Below are positions 45,148-54,224 of a stretch of 64,000 bases of DNA, one piece after another. This stretch comes from Acidobacteriota bacterium (GTDB lineage Bacteria > Acidobacteriota > Terriglobia > Acidiferrales > UBA7541). Each line of letters begins with the position of its first letter. The first letter of the stretch is position 1. The notes beneath the pieces are model-generated. The model saw only the letters and a list, made by a program, of their open reading frames with translations. It was not told the DNA's origin and did no database searches. A program made the translations under genes and the position numbers. The stretch covers positions 1 to 64,000 of the forward strand of contig QHZD01000024.1 in NCBI GenBank assembly GCA_003225315.1. The letters run 5' to 3'.

Positions 45148-48100
45148 CCCTCCTGGTTCCGTGAAATGTCTCGTGCCTTCTTTCTCTTTCTGGTATTTCT
45201 GCCCATTCCTTCGTTGTACTCGGCTCCTTTGCCTTCTTTGAGTGGCGTGCTGCGCGAAGCTGGAGGAAATCCAGTTGGCAAGGCCACGGTCAAGTTGATT
45301 GCCGCAGACAGCAAACAGGAGTACTCCGCGACGACTTCTGCGAGTGGCCAGTTTTCGTTCACTGGAATCGCGGCGGGCAGCTACACGCTCACGGTAAACA
45401 CGGGGAACAGAATATGGACTGCAGTCGATCCAGTGATCACCAAAGAGGATGCCACGCTCACGGCTGAGGTTCGGCTCCCCGCAGAAGGGCAAGTCCTTCG
45501 CGTGACGCTCACTCAGAACACAGCTTCTCCCCAGGCGAGTGGGGGCGAACATCTCTCGACGGGCGAGGTCTCCAGCTTGCCGCTGAATGAACGGGACTTT
45601 AGCAAGTTCCTGCTGCTGGCCGCCGGCACCATGACGGACACCAACGGCGCGGCCAATTTCACGCAACAATTTGCGGTGAACGGTCAGCGCGGCTCGGCTG
45701 CCGTCTTCGCCATGGATGGAGCCGACACCACTGATCCGGAACTCGGCGGGGCGACGTTCTCAAACTTTAACGTCGATGCCATTCAGGAAGTGCAATCCAG
45801 TTCCGGCGTCATGCCGGCGGACACGGGACACGGCGCGGCGGGATTCACGAACGCGATCACCAAGTCTGGAAGCGATCAAGTGCACGGAAGCGTGTTTGAG
45901 TTTGTGCGCAATGCTTCTTTCGACGCGCGAAATTTTTTCGATCACAAGAGCGACTTGGATACACGGCGCCTCCCGCCGTTTGCGCGAAATGAATTCGGCG
46001 TGACCAACGGCGGCCCGGTCTTCGTTCCACATATTTACAATGGCCGGGGCAAGACATTTTACTTCGCGGAGTATCAAGGATTCCGGCAAGTTCTAGGGAC
46101 TACGCAGGTATTCCCTGTGCCGACGCTGGCGGAGAAGCAGGGAATCGACACGACCACTTTTCCCGGCGACACGCTAACGGTTCCGGTCAGCAGCAAGGTC
46201 GCGGCATTGCTGGCGAGCTATCCCTTGCCGAACGATCCTCAAGGGGCATTCGGGGCACGCACCTATGCCACGTCTTCCAAGGTTGCCACCCGAACGGATC
46301 AAGCCTCGCTGCGGGTCGACCATCGCCTCTCGGAAAAAGCCACGCTATTTCTGCGTGCAAGCCGCAACCAGGTCACCGGGCCGACGACGAACCCGGATCA
46401 GACCGCGCTGAATCCGGACTTTGGCGTGAAGTTCCTCGATCACCAGCGAAACGCGGCAATAAAATATTCGCGCGCGGCAACTCCACGCTTCAGCTATCAA
46501 ACGACTATTGGCTACATTAGGAGCACTCCTCTTTTCCTCACCAGCAACCAGACGCAGCCAGCGATCGCCTTTGGCGACGGCCTTTTTCAGGGTTTCAATT
46601 CCGCCGACGGATCCGTATTCGGTTCCTATGGAAACGTGTACCAATTCAAGCAAGACATGGTTTACTCGCGCGGCTCGCATTCCTTCAAATGGGGCGCGGA
46701 GCTGCGCTTCAATCGCGATACCACGATTTTTGGAACGAATCCCAACAGCCTGTACACGTTTGGAGGAGGCGCCGCGTATTCTCCCGTCCTGATTCCGTCG
46801 GCCAGCGGGCAGAATGATATTCATCCAGGAGACAAGTTGCCGGATTCATTGACCGGGCTACTTACTGCGACGCCTTATTCCTTCACGGTGACTGCGGCCA
46901 CGAGCCTGACCCCCAATGGAAATAAGTTTGACGAAGCGGCTGTCCGTCGCGAGGCTTACAATTTTTATTTCCAAGACACTTGGAAAGCCACGGCGCGATT
47001 AAGCATCCACTATGGGCTGCGCTACGAAGTGAACAGCCGGATTCGTGAAGCAAAGCATCGCACATCGCTGGCACTCCCTGTCGGGCCGAACGGAGAGCCA
47101 GCGGGATATTTGACTCCCGGCGCGACGCAGATCTACGTGTACAATCCGCAGCCTCCTTATGCCATGGACTGGAGCGGATGGGGCCCCCGGCTGTCTGTGG
47201 ATTTCGACCTGACCAAACACACGACGCTCCATGCCGGCGGCGCCGTCACCACCATTCTTCCCAACCTCTGGCTGCAGAACTATGTCACCGGCGCATTTCC
47301 CTTCGTGTTTCAGCCCTTGCTGATAGCGCAGCCCGGCTCTCCGCTGAATTTTCAGGATTCTGTCGCAACCCTCAGCCTTCCTCCGGTCTATACCACGCAG
47401 GGCGGGCTGCTGTTTGCGTCTGGAAGCAGCAGCAATGTTCCCGCGAACACGCCGATGGACGTGCAGCGATTTCAAAACGATTTGGCGGCGCTCACACCCG
47501 GCAATCAGGTGCAATTATTCACGGCGATCAGCTTTGATGCGCATTTTCATAACGGGTATATCGCCACGCAAACGGTGGGGATCGATCATGAAATCGGTAG
47601 CGTGAAGCTGAGCGCTTCGTATGTGGGCACTGCGGGAGTCCACCTTGCCAGCGTGCTCTCACCGAATGGTTACGGAGGAGCGGAGCCGGCCTTCGCGCCT
47701 TACACGCAATTCAATTCAGCCGGGCAAGCTATTGGAGGGTTCGGTCCTGAATCGGTGATGAGCTCTGGAGCGCATTCCAGCTATCACGCGCTGCAAACGA
47801 GCGCCAGCCAGAACAATTCCCGCGCAGGCCTCAGCTTTCAGGCCAGCTACACGTTTTCCAAGAGTATTGATGACACCAGCGCAGTGCCGGGGGGAATTTC
47901 CGGAAGTCCCGGCGTGATTTTGCAGACCTTGCCACAGGATCCCTTAAATCCAAGCGCCGACAAGGGGCCTTCCACTTTCGACGTAACCCACGTTTTCACA
48001 CTGAGCCTGATCCAGTCCTTGCCGTTGGAACGCGTTGGCTTTCTTCAGCCGCTGGGCAAGAAACTTACCAGAGGCTGGCAGGTCTTGAACATCACGACGC

Positions 48101-48573
48101 TGACGAGCGGCCCTCCCTTCACGGTGTATTCCGGACTCCAGCAAACCGGAATAGGCTTGGGCGCGACGGATCGCCCCGATCTTCTTGCCATGCCGATATT
48201 TTCCACGAGCCGCGCGGTGCGAGAGGACTACTTCGGCTTGGGCAAGGCAAACAGCTCTCTTTTTACAGTCCCAATCAACATCCCGGGCGGTACCGGACCG
48301 TTCCACGGCCGCTTCGGCACCCTCGGCCGCGACACGTTTCGCGGTCCGGGCTTCCACGATTTTGACCTGGCCCTGATCAAAGACACCCCGTTTGGTCACC
48401 GAGGAAATGGGGAGTTCGCTGTGCTGCAATTTCGGGCGGAGTTTTTCAATATTTTCAACGAAGTGAATTTTGGTTTGCCTTCCAACATCGTCCTGGGGAG
48501 CGGTTTTGGCGTCATCAGCAGGACGGCTGGGCCTTCGCGCCAGATTCAGTTCTCTCTCAAACTGAACTACTGA
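45145..48573 (+). CDS. TonB-dependent receptor with carboxypeptidase-regulatory N-terminal domain (Oar-like)
   Basis: 1142-residue outer-membrane receptor. A signal peptide ends near LYSAP (~28). A carboxypeptidase-regulatory-like beta-sandwich (~30-110, SGVLREAGGNPVGKATVKL) is followed by a plug domain (~130-240, FAVNGQRGSAAVFAMDGAD) and a long barrel ending in the aromatic IQFSLKLNY. Such Oar-like receptors are expanded in acidobacteria and are assumed to take up large organic compounds with TonB energy. No partner SusD gene or transporter is next to it. ATG 45166 (MSRAFFLF) is an alternative start. Confidence 0.88.
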   Translation: MPSWFREMSRAFFLFLVFLPIPSLYSAPLPSLSGVLREAGGNPVGKATVKLIAADSKQEYSATTSASGQFSFTGIAAGSYTLTVNTGNRIWTAVDPVITKEDATLTAEVRLPAEGQVLRVTLTQNTASPQASGGEHLSTGEVSSLPLNERDFSKFLLLAAGTMTDTNGAANFTQQFAVNGQRGSAAVFAMDGADTTDPELGGATFSNFNVDAIQEVQSSSGVMPADTGHGAAGFTNAITKSGSDQVHGSVFEFVRNASFDARNFFDHKSDLDTRRLPPFARNEFGVTNGGPVFVPHIYNGRGKTFYFAEYQGFRQVLGTTQVFPVPTLAEKQGIDTTTFPGDTLTVPVSSKVAALLASYPLPNDPQGAFGARTYATSSKVATRTDQASLRVDHRLSEKATLFLRASRNQVTGPTTNPDQTALNPDFGVKFLDHQRNAAIKYSRAATPRFSYQTTIGYIRSTPLFLTSNQTQPAIAFGDGLFQGFNSADGSVFGSYGNVYQFKQDMVYSRGSHSFKWGAELRFNRDTTIFGTNPNSLYTFGGGAAYSPVLIPSASGQNDIHPGDKLPDSLTGLLTATPYSFTVTAATSLTPNGNKFDEAAVRREAYNFYFQDTWKATARLSIHYGLRYEVNSRIREAKHRTSLALPVGPNGEPAGYLTPGATQIYVYNPQPPYAMDWSGWGPRLSVDFDLTKHTTLHAGGAVTTILPNLWLQNYVTGAFPFVFQPLLIAQPGSPLNFQDSVATLSLPPVYTTQGGLLFASGSSSNVPANTPMDVQRFQNDLAALTPGNQVQLFTAISFDAHFHNGYIATQTVGIDHEIGSVKLSASYVGTAGVHLASVLSPNGYGGAEPAFAPYTQFNSAGQAIGGFGPESVMSSGAHSSYHALQTSASQNNSRAGLSFQASYTFSKSIDDTSAVPGGISGSPGVILQTLPQDPLNPSADKGPSTFDVTHVFTLSLIQSLPLERVGFLQPLGKKLTRGWQVLNITTLTSGPPFTVYSGLQQTGIGLGATDRPDLLAMPIFSTSRAVREDYFGLGKANSSLFTVPINIPGGTGPFHGRFGTLGRDTFRGPGFHDFDLALIKDTPFGHRGNGEFAVLQFRAEFFNIFNEVNFGLPSNIVLGSGFGVISRTAGPSRQIQFSLKLNY

Positions 48574-48671
48574 CCTTCAAATGGAGTTAGGGTCTTGACC
48601 GCGGCCTCCTTTTGGGGGTAGCTTCACGCGTAAATTCCCGCATTCCAGTTTTGCATGTAAGGAGGCAACGC

Positions 48672-49229
48672 ATGGTTTCTCTCACGGCACTTTTGCTGCC
48701 CATCCTGCTTTCGGCCGTCATCGTGTTTGTAGCCAGCTCGATTATCCATATGGTGCTGAAGTATCACGTTAGTGACTACCGGCAGCTTCCCGAGGAAGAC
48801 AAACTTCTTGCCACTTTGCGACCAGCCGGTTTGACTCCGGGCCTCTATCATTTCCCTTATTGTTCCCATAAGGACATGAATTCGCCCGCCATGCAGGAAA
48901 AATTCAAGCAAGGGCCAGTCGGGTTTCTAACCCTGTATCCCAATGGCCCAGTGGCCATGCCCAAGTTCCTCGGCATGTGGTTTGCCTATTGCTTGCTCGT
49001 CGGCGTCTTTGTCGCCTATCTCACGGGACGCACCGTCACGCCCGGCGCGCCCTATCTGGCCGTATTTCGCGTCGCCGGTACCGCCGCGTTCCTTGCTTTT
49101 GGTCTGGGACCCTTGGTCAACAGCATCTGGAAAGGGCAGTCCTGGAGCATGACGCTCAAGGAAGCGTTTGATGGGCTCGTCTACAGTTTGCTGACGGCGG
49201 GGACGTTTGGCTGGCTCTGGCCGCGGTAA
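48672..49229 (+). CDS. Hypothetical integral membrane protein
   Basis: 185-residue protein of unknown function starting at ATG 48672 behind a strong AAGGAGG site. Helices are predicted at ~5-27 (LLLPILLSAVIVFVASSII), ~98-118, ~128-150 and ~165-182. A conserved-looking soluble stretch, EEDKLLATLRPAGLTPGLYHFP, lies after the first helix. It follows the receptor gene by ~100 nt on the same strand, with no evidence of a shared function. Confidence 0.7.
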   Translation: MVSLTALLLPILLSAVIVFVASSIIHMVLKYHVSDYRQLPEEDKLLATLRPAGLTPGLYHFPYCSHKDMNSPAMQEKFKQGPVGFLTLYPNGPVAMPKFLGMWFAYCLLVGVFVAYLTGRTVTPGAPYLAVFRVAGTAAFLAFGLGPLVNSIWKGQSWSMTLKEAFDGLVYSLLTAGTFGWLWPR

Positions 49230-49278
49230 GGCTGCCCAACGTAACCTTGCGCTGTCACTCGCGAGCCGTTTCCTTTTT

Positions 49279-49671
49279 TCATGCCGGACGGAGCACGAAG
49301 ACCGTGTGCTCGCGCTTGCGGAACTTTGCGAAGAAATCCAGCAACTGTTTCCATGGAAAATATTTGTTATTTAGCAAGCGCACTCCGCGCGCATCTTCTT
49401 CGCCGGTTACGATTTGCGCCTGCGCCTCGGCCCAGTTACCGAGCACTTTGCCGCGCATATCGCACGGCGCGATCTTTACGCGTGGATTGTTGCGAATGCG
49501 TTTGACTTTTCCGGAAACGCCGATCGTGTAGACATACAGCCTGGCATCTTTCGAATCGAGGCTCGACGACGAATCAGCCGCAAACCATACTGGCGTTTTC
49601 ACGCCCGTGCCATCTTTCTTGAAGGTTTCGAGGTTGAGATACTTGTGCCCGGCAAATGCCGTAAATCCCAT
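49279..49671 (-). CDS. PPOX-class F420-dependent oxidoreductase-like protein
   Basis: 130-residue split-barrel flavin/deazaflavin-binding protein. It begins MGFTAFAGHKYLNLETFKKD, with KTPVWFA and VKRIRNNPRVKIAPCDMRG typical of the small PPOX family annotated as F420-dependent. These proteins reduce quinones or other small electrophiles using F420 or FMN. The start at 49671 is chosen because homologues begin close to it; the open frame extends to 49710. It is a single cytoplasmic enzyme with unknown substrate. Confidence 0.78.
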   Translation of the reverse strand: MGFTAFAGHKYLNLETFKKDGTGVKTPVWFAADSSSSLDSKDARLYVYTIGVSGKVKRIRNNPRVKIAPCDMRGKVLGNWAEAQAQIVTGEEDARGVRLLNNKYFPWKQLLDFFAKFRKREHTVFVLRPA

Positions 49672-49736
49672 CGCATCGCTCCTGCGTTCACAACCCGCGT
49701 GACTACCCATTGGATGCGTGCCATTCTACACGGGTC

Positions 49737-49790
49737 ACAAACACAAAGGGCGCCCCGATACAGCCGGAACGCCCTTTGCGCCGTGTTTGT
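49737..49790 (-). terminator. Stem-loop after the VOC-family gene
   Basis: Paired arms ACAAACAC/GTGTTTGT and AAGGGCG/CGCCCTT form a long interrupted hairpin. It starts 7 nt after the stop of the VOC gene on the minus strand and separates it from the next minus-strand gene. A clean T-run is missing, so termination efficiency is uncertain. Confidence 0.6.
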
Positions 49791-49796
49791 CAAAGC

Positions 49797-50162
49797 TCAC
49801 TTTGCATTCTTGTCGGCTTGCATCACGCCAAAAAGATTTCCTTCGGTGTCCTCGAGGTATGCAAAATAACCTACTGTTGGGATCGGGGTCTTGGGCATAA
49901 CTAGTTTTCCGCCCGCGCTCTGCACCGTTTTCACCGCGGCGTCGACAGAATCCACCCCGATGGTGTTGGTAGTCGTCTTTACATCCGTATTTTTCATGAG
50001 GCCGCCGTTGATTCCCGGCGTTCCTTCCGCGCCGGTGTTCACCAGCCAGTAGTCCGTTGGGCCGGGCCATTTTTCAATCTTCCAACCGAAGGCCTTGCGG
50101 TAAAAATTGGCGGCGCGTTCCGGATCGCTCGCCGGTATTTCAAAATGGATGACGCGAGACAT
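49797..50162 (-). CDS. VOC-family (glyoxalase-like) protein
   Basis: 121-residue vicinal-oxygen-chelate domain protein. It begins MSRVIHFEIPASDPERAANF, where the histidine is a candidate metal ligand, then has FYRKAFGWKIEKW and the end motif YFAYLEDTEGNLFGVM with the matching glutamate. The two beta-alpha-beta-beta-beta modules are recognisable. Reaction unknown: family members include glyoxalases, dioxygenases and resistance proteins. ATG 50162 gives the family-typical N-terminus. Confidence 0.82.
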   Translation of the reverse strand: MSRVIHFEIPASDPERAANFYRKAFGWKIEKWPGPTDYWLVNTGAEGTPGINGGLMKNTDVKTTTNTIGVDSVDAAVKTVQSAGGKLVMPKTPIPTVGYFAYLEDTEGNLFGVMQADKNAK

Positions 50163-50214
50163 GGTTCTCCCCCTAACTGATCGAACGAAATTCTTGTATT
50201 GTTTCCTGCTTCTT

Positions 50215-50568
50215 CTACCGCGTTGCCGCCGCGGTTGAGGCCGCACCGTAGCGCTGTGTCGCGTAACCCACAATCAGTCCGACAATACTGCCGGGCAAAA
50301 TGATCTCGAAATAGTAGCCGTGCTGAAGGTAAGCAACGATGAACGCGAGCACAAATCCCACGGCCAGACCGAACAGAATGCCGAGAGGCACGGAATTTAC
50401 CTTGCGCGCGAAAATGCCGGCCGCTACTCCAGCGATCAATCCCTTGATCGTCGAGCCGAAGATGATTCCCACTAGTTGCGTTCGCACAGCGGGAGTGAAC
50501 CAGGCTGACCCGCCATCGATGGCGCCCAGCACGGCACCGAGCAGGAGCCCCAGGAGCACTTTGTTCAT
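50215..50568 (-). CDS. Small glycine-rich membrane protein
   Basis: 117-residue protein with three to four glycine-rich helices: LLGLLLGAVLGAIDGG, GIIFGSTIKGLIAGVAAGIFA, GILFGLAVGFVLAFIVAYL and ILPGSIVGLIVGYA. The pattern is that of small channel- or Gly-zipper-like membrane proteins. Function unknown. It precedes the VOC gene on the minus strand and could share a transcript. Confidence 0.65.
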   Translation of the reverse strand: MNKVLLGLLLGAVLGAIDGGSAWFTPAVRTQLVGIIFGSTIKGLIAGVAAGIFARKVNSVPLGILFGLAVGFVLAFIVAYLQHGYYFEIILPGSIVGLIVGYATQRYGAASTAAATR

Positions 50569-50637
50569 CGCGATCCTCCGATCGAATTCCCATTGCTTCT
50601 ATGGTTCTATACAACAAACTCTGGATTTCCTTTAAGC

Positions 50638-51675
50638 CTATCTGTGCAGAAAAAGCAGAATCAGGACGCGCATCGCCAAGTACGCTGCAATCAACAAGAT
50701 AAAGAAGCGATAGCGGCGGTAAAAGCGCCCGGCCTTCTCCAGAAGGGTCTCTTTGTGGGCGCCGACAGCGAGCCCGTCCAGGTAGCGCGAAATGTCCAGA
50801 GCCATCTCTTGAACGTCAGGATAGCGCTCTGCCGGAGACGCGGCGGTTGCCTTTGCACAGATGGCTGACAGCGATTTGTCGATGCGGACTGCTCCTGGCG
50901 CGGAGCCGCTTTCCCGGTCGCCGGTAAGAATGAATCGCAGCAGGGCGCCGAGGGAAAAAATGTCGCTCCGAGCGTCCAGGAGTTCCACGTCACCGCGAGC
51001 TTGTTCGGGGGACATGTAACCAGGGGTGCCCAGGATGGTGCCATGTCCAGTCACGCCAGAGACTTCCGTGGAATCGCCCGAAAGTGCAGATTGTTTTGGT
51101 TTCTCGAAAATTGTCGCATCGGGGTCGGCGACGCGAGTGGTCTTCGAGTCGCCGGAACGCAGAATTTTTGCGAGGCCCCAGTCCATCACCAGGACTTCGC
51201 CAAATGGACCGACCATGATATTCGCGGGCTTCAAGTCGCGGTGAAGAACGCCGCGCGCATGAGCGAATGCAACCGCATCGCAAATGCGAAGGAACAGACG
51301 CAAGCGGTCCGGAACAGAAGTAACCGACTCGATGTACTTGTCGAGGCGCTGGCCTTCGACAAATTTCATGGTGTAGAAGACGCGGCCATCGGCGAGCGTT
51401 CCCACATCGTGAACGGGGACAATGCCAGGATGCTCGAGAGCAGCCAGTACGCGAGCTTCGCGGACAAGGCGATTGGCGAGGTCGCCGTCTGTTCCCGGAA
51501 CGTCGAGTACCTTCAAGGCCACGCGGCGCTGAAGATTCTCGTCTTCCGCGGCGTACACAACGCCCATGCCACCGCGCGCAATGCGCTCCAGCAAGCGATA
51601 ACGCGTGCCGGCGAGATCGGGGGCCTCTGCGCCTTCGCGTAAACGTTCGAGAGCGCTGTCGGAAAGGAACTTCAT
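50638..51675 (-). CDS. Membrane-anchored serine/threonine protein kinase
   Basis: 345-residue Hanks-type kinase. The glycine loop is IARGGMGVVYAA, the ATP lysine is in VALKVLD, the catalytic loop is LHRDLKPANIMV, and the metal loop reads VMDWGLAK (DWG in place of DFG, frequent in this group). A single C-terminal membrane helix (~320-340, FFILLIAAYLAMRVLIL) ends the protein, with no periplasmic sensor. Its ATG (51675-51673) overlaps the stop of the sigma-factor gene (TGA), so the two are translationally coupled and the kinase is likely to act in the same signalling path. Confidence 0.92.
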   Translation of the reverse strand: MKFLSDSALERLREGAEAPDLAGTRYRLLERIARGGMGVVYAAEDENLQRRVALKVLDVPGTDGDLANRLVREARVLAALEHPGIVPVHDVGTLADGRVFYTMKFVEGQRLDKYIESVTSVPDRLRLFLRICDAVAFAHARGVLHRDLKPANIMVGPFGEVLVMDWGLAKILRSGDSKTTRVADPDATIFEKPKQSALSGDSTEVSGVTGHGTILGTPGYMSPEQARGDVELLDARSDIFSLGALLRFILTGDRESGSAPGAVRIDKSLSAICAKATAASPAERYPDVQEMALDISRYLDGLAVGAHKETLLEKAGRFYRRYRFFILLIAAYLAMRVLILLFLHR

Positions 51676-52430
51676 TTCGCATCCCAGCCAAAAGCGGCGC
51701 GCGCTTCGCGCTGGAATTCCTCTTCGCTGCCGCAAAGTTCGCGCAGACGGTCGAGAGCGATCTTTCGAAATTCGCGGCGCGCCCACGAGAGCGCGTTGGT
51801 CACGTCAGTCACGGAGATTCCGTAATCTTTCGAAAGCTGCTCGTAAGAGCTCTTCTCATTGCCTTCCAGGTCGTATGCTTCGAACAGCCGAAAGGTACGA
51901 GAGCGTTCGCGCTGCTCGCACAATTCGCGCAAGTCCTCCACGGCGAGGGCAAAGAGACTGCGTACCCATTCTTTCTCGAAGAACTCTTCGAGCGATTCCG
52001 GCGAGGCGATTTTCGCAGGATCGATCGCCGTTGCGCCCAGTTCTTCTTCTGCAGCGGCAAAATCCAGCGCAACATGCGGAATACTACCGCCGCGCCTCTG
52101 GCGCCGGCCGGCTCTGTCCTCGTTCATGACAAAGCTGTCCACGCAAACGCGCAGGTAGGTGCGCAGGCGGCTCTTGTTCGAATCGAATTTGTCGAGGAGA
52201 CCTCTTTCGAGCAGCTCCGCAAAGAATCCCTGGGTAAGATCCTGAGCCGCTTCGACCGGACGATTCCATCGCCACCGGACGTATTTGTAGACGGGCCTCC
52301 AGTACGCCGCGCAAAGCGCTTCGAGGGCTCGCTCGCGCTCCTGCGCGTCAATGCAGCGCGCCGCCTCGATTACGGAGCGCCGCGTCAGCGGAAAGCGATC
52401 TCCGCCCGGCTGAAAATCATCCTGCCTCAT
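51672..52430 (-). CDS. ECF-type RNA polymerase sigma factor
   Basis: 252-residue sigma-70-family protein. Region 2 covers ~35-100: RPVYKYVRWRWNRPVEAAQD with DLTQGFFAELLERG. Region 4 covers ~185-235, with YEQLSKDYGISVTDVTNALS as the helix-turn-helix. Between them lies an acidic linker longer than in standard ECF factors. It resembles ECF sigma factors that sit beside Ser/Thr kinase genes in planctomycetes and acidobacteria, where phosphorylation instead of an anti-sigma factor is proposed as control. No anti-sigma gene is adjacent. Confidence 0.85.
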   Translation of the reverse strand: MRQDDFQPGGDRFPLTRRSVIEAARCIDAQERERALEALCAAYWRPVYKYVRWRWNRPVEAAQDLTQGFFAELLERGLLDKFDSNKSRLRTYLRVCVDSFVMNEDRAGRRQRRGGSIPHVALDFAAAEEELGATAIDPAKIASPESLEEFFEKEWVRSLFALAVEDLRELCEQRERSRTFRLFEAYDLEGNEKSSYEQLSKDYGISVTDVTNALSWARREFRKIALDRLRELCGSEEEFQREARAAFGWDAK

Positions 52431-52779
52431 TGGTCTGCTTGTCCAAATTGTGTAGGAAACTTCGATAAGAGTCTAAGCAGGAAGAACGAAGCTGACAAGC
52501 GACGTTTCCTACGAAGCTGTGGTGGGAAATATTGGCGGACTGACGATTTTGGCACGCTACTCGCTGGCACGTCGCGCGATGCGCGTTGATCCGGGCGTAG
52601 CTCTGAGGTAGGAATGATGGAGGGCGGCGACACAGACCGCTTTCAAGAAGTAGACTGGCAAGGAATTCTTCGGCGCAAGGAAAGCATTCGAAACAATTGA
52701 ATCAGAAAATACAAAGGAAGCCGGAGCTGAGGGCTCCGGCTTCCCGTCGGCTAGCTTGCCATTGGGCTGGGGAGGCGCG
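52431..52779. other. Intergenic region between secreted-protein gene end and sigma-factor start
   Basis: On the minus strand this region contains the terminator of the secreted protein gene (52716-52744) and must hold the promoter of the sigma-kinase operon near its left end. No consensus promoter stands out and no gene is supported. Confidence 0.4.
52716..52744 (-). terminator. Rho-independent terminator
   Basis: Perfect 12-bp stem GGAAGCCGGAGC (52716-52727) with its complement (52733-52744) and a five-base loop. On the minus strand it is followed by TTTGTATTTT. It lies 35 nt after the stop of the secreted protein gene at 52780-53223. Confidence 0.85.
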
Positions 52780-53223
52780 TCACGGCCTGGCGGGGGACAG
52801 GCGAGCAAGCAGCGTAACTTCACCTTTCGTTTCGAAACGCGTAGACTGCGTGATTTCTTTTTCGGCTCGCGATTTCATGACTTCTCTTCCGCGGATGGAT
52901 CCTGCTCTCCAGACCTGCGAAAGGAAATAGCGATTGTCATATCGTTTGAAAATCAGCTTCGATTGGGTTGGTGTTTCGTTTGCCTGGGTAGCATTCGAGA
53001 GCACCACGGCGGCCGCCTTTGCGTCTGCGCAGCGAATCAAAACCACAGCGGAATTCCCGTCCAACTTCTCGACGCGATACTCACCGGCCGGCAGTGTCGC
53101 ATTGCCGGCAACGAATGCAAACGGAATGTTCACCAACATGGGTTCGTCCGCACGCGCAACCTGAGTCGCCACCATGCTCGCGAACACCAGCAAACCTGCC
53201 ATCACAAAGAGACGCTTTTTCAT
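52780..53223 (-). CDS. Small secreted protein, unknown function
   Basis: 147-residue exported protein; the signal peptide ends at VARADEP (~25). The mature domain has the pattern NIPFAFVAGNATLPAGEY followed by VEKLDGNSAVVLI, and later FKRYDNRYFLSQVWRAG. From memory this beta-rich pattern recurs in many copies in acidobacterial genomes, but no function is known. ATG 53223 is preferred over ATG 53241 because it begins the typical KKRLFVMAG signal. It is monocistronic, with its own terminator. Confidence 0.72.
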   Translation of the reverse strand: MKKRLFVMAGLLVFASMVATQVARADEPMLVNIPFAFVAGNATLPAGEYRVEKLDGNSAVVLIRCADAKAAAVVLSNATQANETPTQSKLIFKRYDNRYFLSQVWRAGSIRGREVMKSRAEKEITQSTRFETKGEVTLLARLSPARP

Positions 53224-53477
53224 GGGAACCTCCTCTTTCATTTTGATCAGCGCTATTTACGCTGGCTTTCTTTTGCTCCTGGCGCCCCTGATGCGTCATG
53301 AGATGTTTCGCACTTTCGCGCACTCGCGTTGGAAGCGCAATGCACTGCAGATGAACTGAAGGGAGTCTTTAGGTGAAGTCGGAAGTGCAAGGAGACTGAG
53401 AACTTAGGCAGACGCGCTGTGGCCCAAGCGTGGATTTCGAGAGCCGTGATATATTCGTGCGACGCATTGAGGTTTGT

Positions 53478-54149
53478 ATGTCGACGCCTGGCTGTCCCCC
53501 TCTTCTCGCACGCTTTGACGCTTTTGAAGTGGATTTTCGGGCCGGCGAACTCTACAAAGCGGGCCGCAAAATAAAGCTGCAAGTGCAACCTTTTCAAGTA
53601 CTTGCGGTGCTCCTGGAGCGTCCGGGTGAAGTCGTCACACGCGAGGAGTTTGAGAAAAGGCTTTGGCCCGGCGACACTTTTGTGGACTTCGAGCACAGCC
53701 TCAACACTGCAATCAAGAAGTTGCGCCAGGCTTTGGGCGATGACAAGAAGAAGCCGCGTTTCGTAGAAACCCTTCCGAAGCGCGGCTACAGATTCATCGG
53801 CAAAGTGGAACAGGCCGCGCGGGTTCCGACTCCCGCGAAAGCCACAAGTGGGACTTCGAAAGTGGGCCGCGTCGCAAAGCTCTGTTCTGAGAGCCAACTC
53901 TCATTTACGTTGGTGTCCGTCGACGAGGAAACCGCTACGGAGAGAGAGAAGCTCGATGCGGCGAATGACGATGTGGGGCTGTCTCTTCTGATCGCATCAC
54001 AAAGGCTGCTGATGGTGCCGAACGGGACCCAAGTGAGAATCCTGGAGGTCCACTCGACCCAGCCGCACTGCCAAGTGCGAATTCTGGATGGCGAGCACTA
54101 CGGGAAAACGGCCGTAGTGCCGCTCAAGCAACTCGCGGATTTGCACTAG
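53478..54149 (+). CDS. PhoB/CadC-type winged-helix protein with C-terminal SH3-like segment
   Basis: 223-residue DNA-binding protein. The winged helix (residues ~8-105) contains FDAFEVDFRAGELYKAGRK, LQVQPFQVLAVLLERPGEVV and the wing KKPRFVETLPKRGYRF. This type heads large acidobacterial TPR or kinase regulators, but here it is short. The C-terminus (~170-223) has VPNGTQVRILEV and CQVRILDGEHYGKTAVVP, the pattern of an SH3-like beta domain. No receiver domain or membrane helix is seen, so the input signal is unknown. ATG 53478 is taken; an in-frame ATG lies at 53430. Confidence 0.8.
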   Translation: MSTPGCPPLLARFDAFEVDFRAGELYKAGRKIKLQVQPFQVLAVLLERPGEVVTREEFEKRLWPGDTFVDFEHSLNTAIKKLRQALGDDKKKPRFVETLPKRGYRFIGKVEQAARVPTPAKATSGTSKVGRVAKLCSESQLSFTLVSVDEETATEREKLDAANDDVGLSLLIASQRLLMVPNGTQVRILEVHSTQPHCQVRILDGEHYGKTAVVPLKQLADLH

Positions 54150-54194
54150 TCTAATTTAGATTAGTTTGGACTAGCCCAATTTAGACTAGTTGCC
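54145..54194. repeat. Two tandem AT-rich imperfect palindromes
   Basis: Two adjacent 25-nt units share ACTAG...AATTTAGA.TAGTT (54145-54169 and 54170-54194). Each is close to palindromic, and the outer arms ACTAGTCTAA / TTAGACTAGT pair over the whole element. The stop codon of the winged-helix gene lies inside the first unit. Possible roles are a bidirectional terminator for the convergent genes or a protein binding site. Confidence 0.5.
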
Positions 54195-54224
54195 AACCTC
54201 GCGCTCGGCCGCTCCGTTCTCCTG

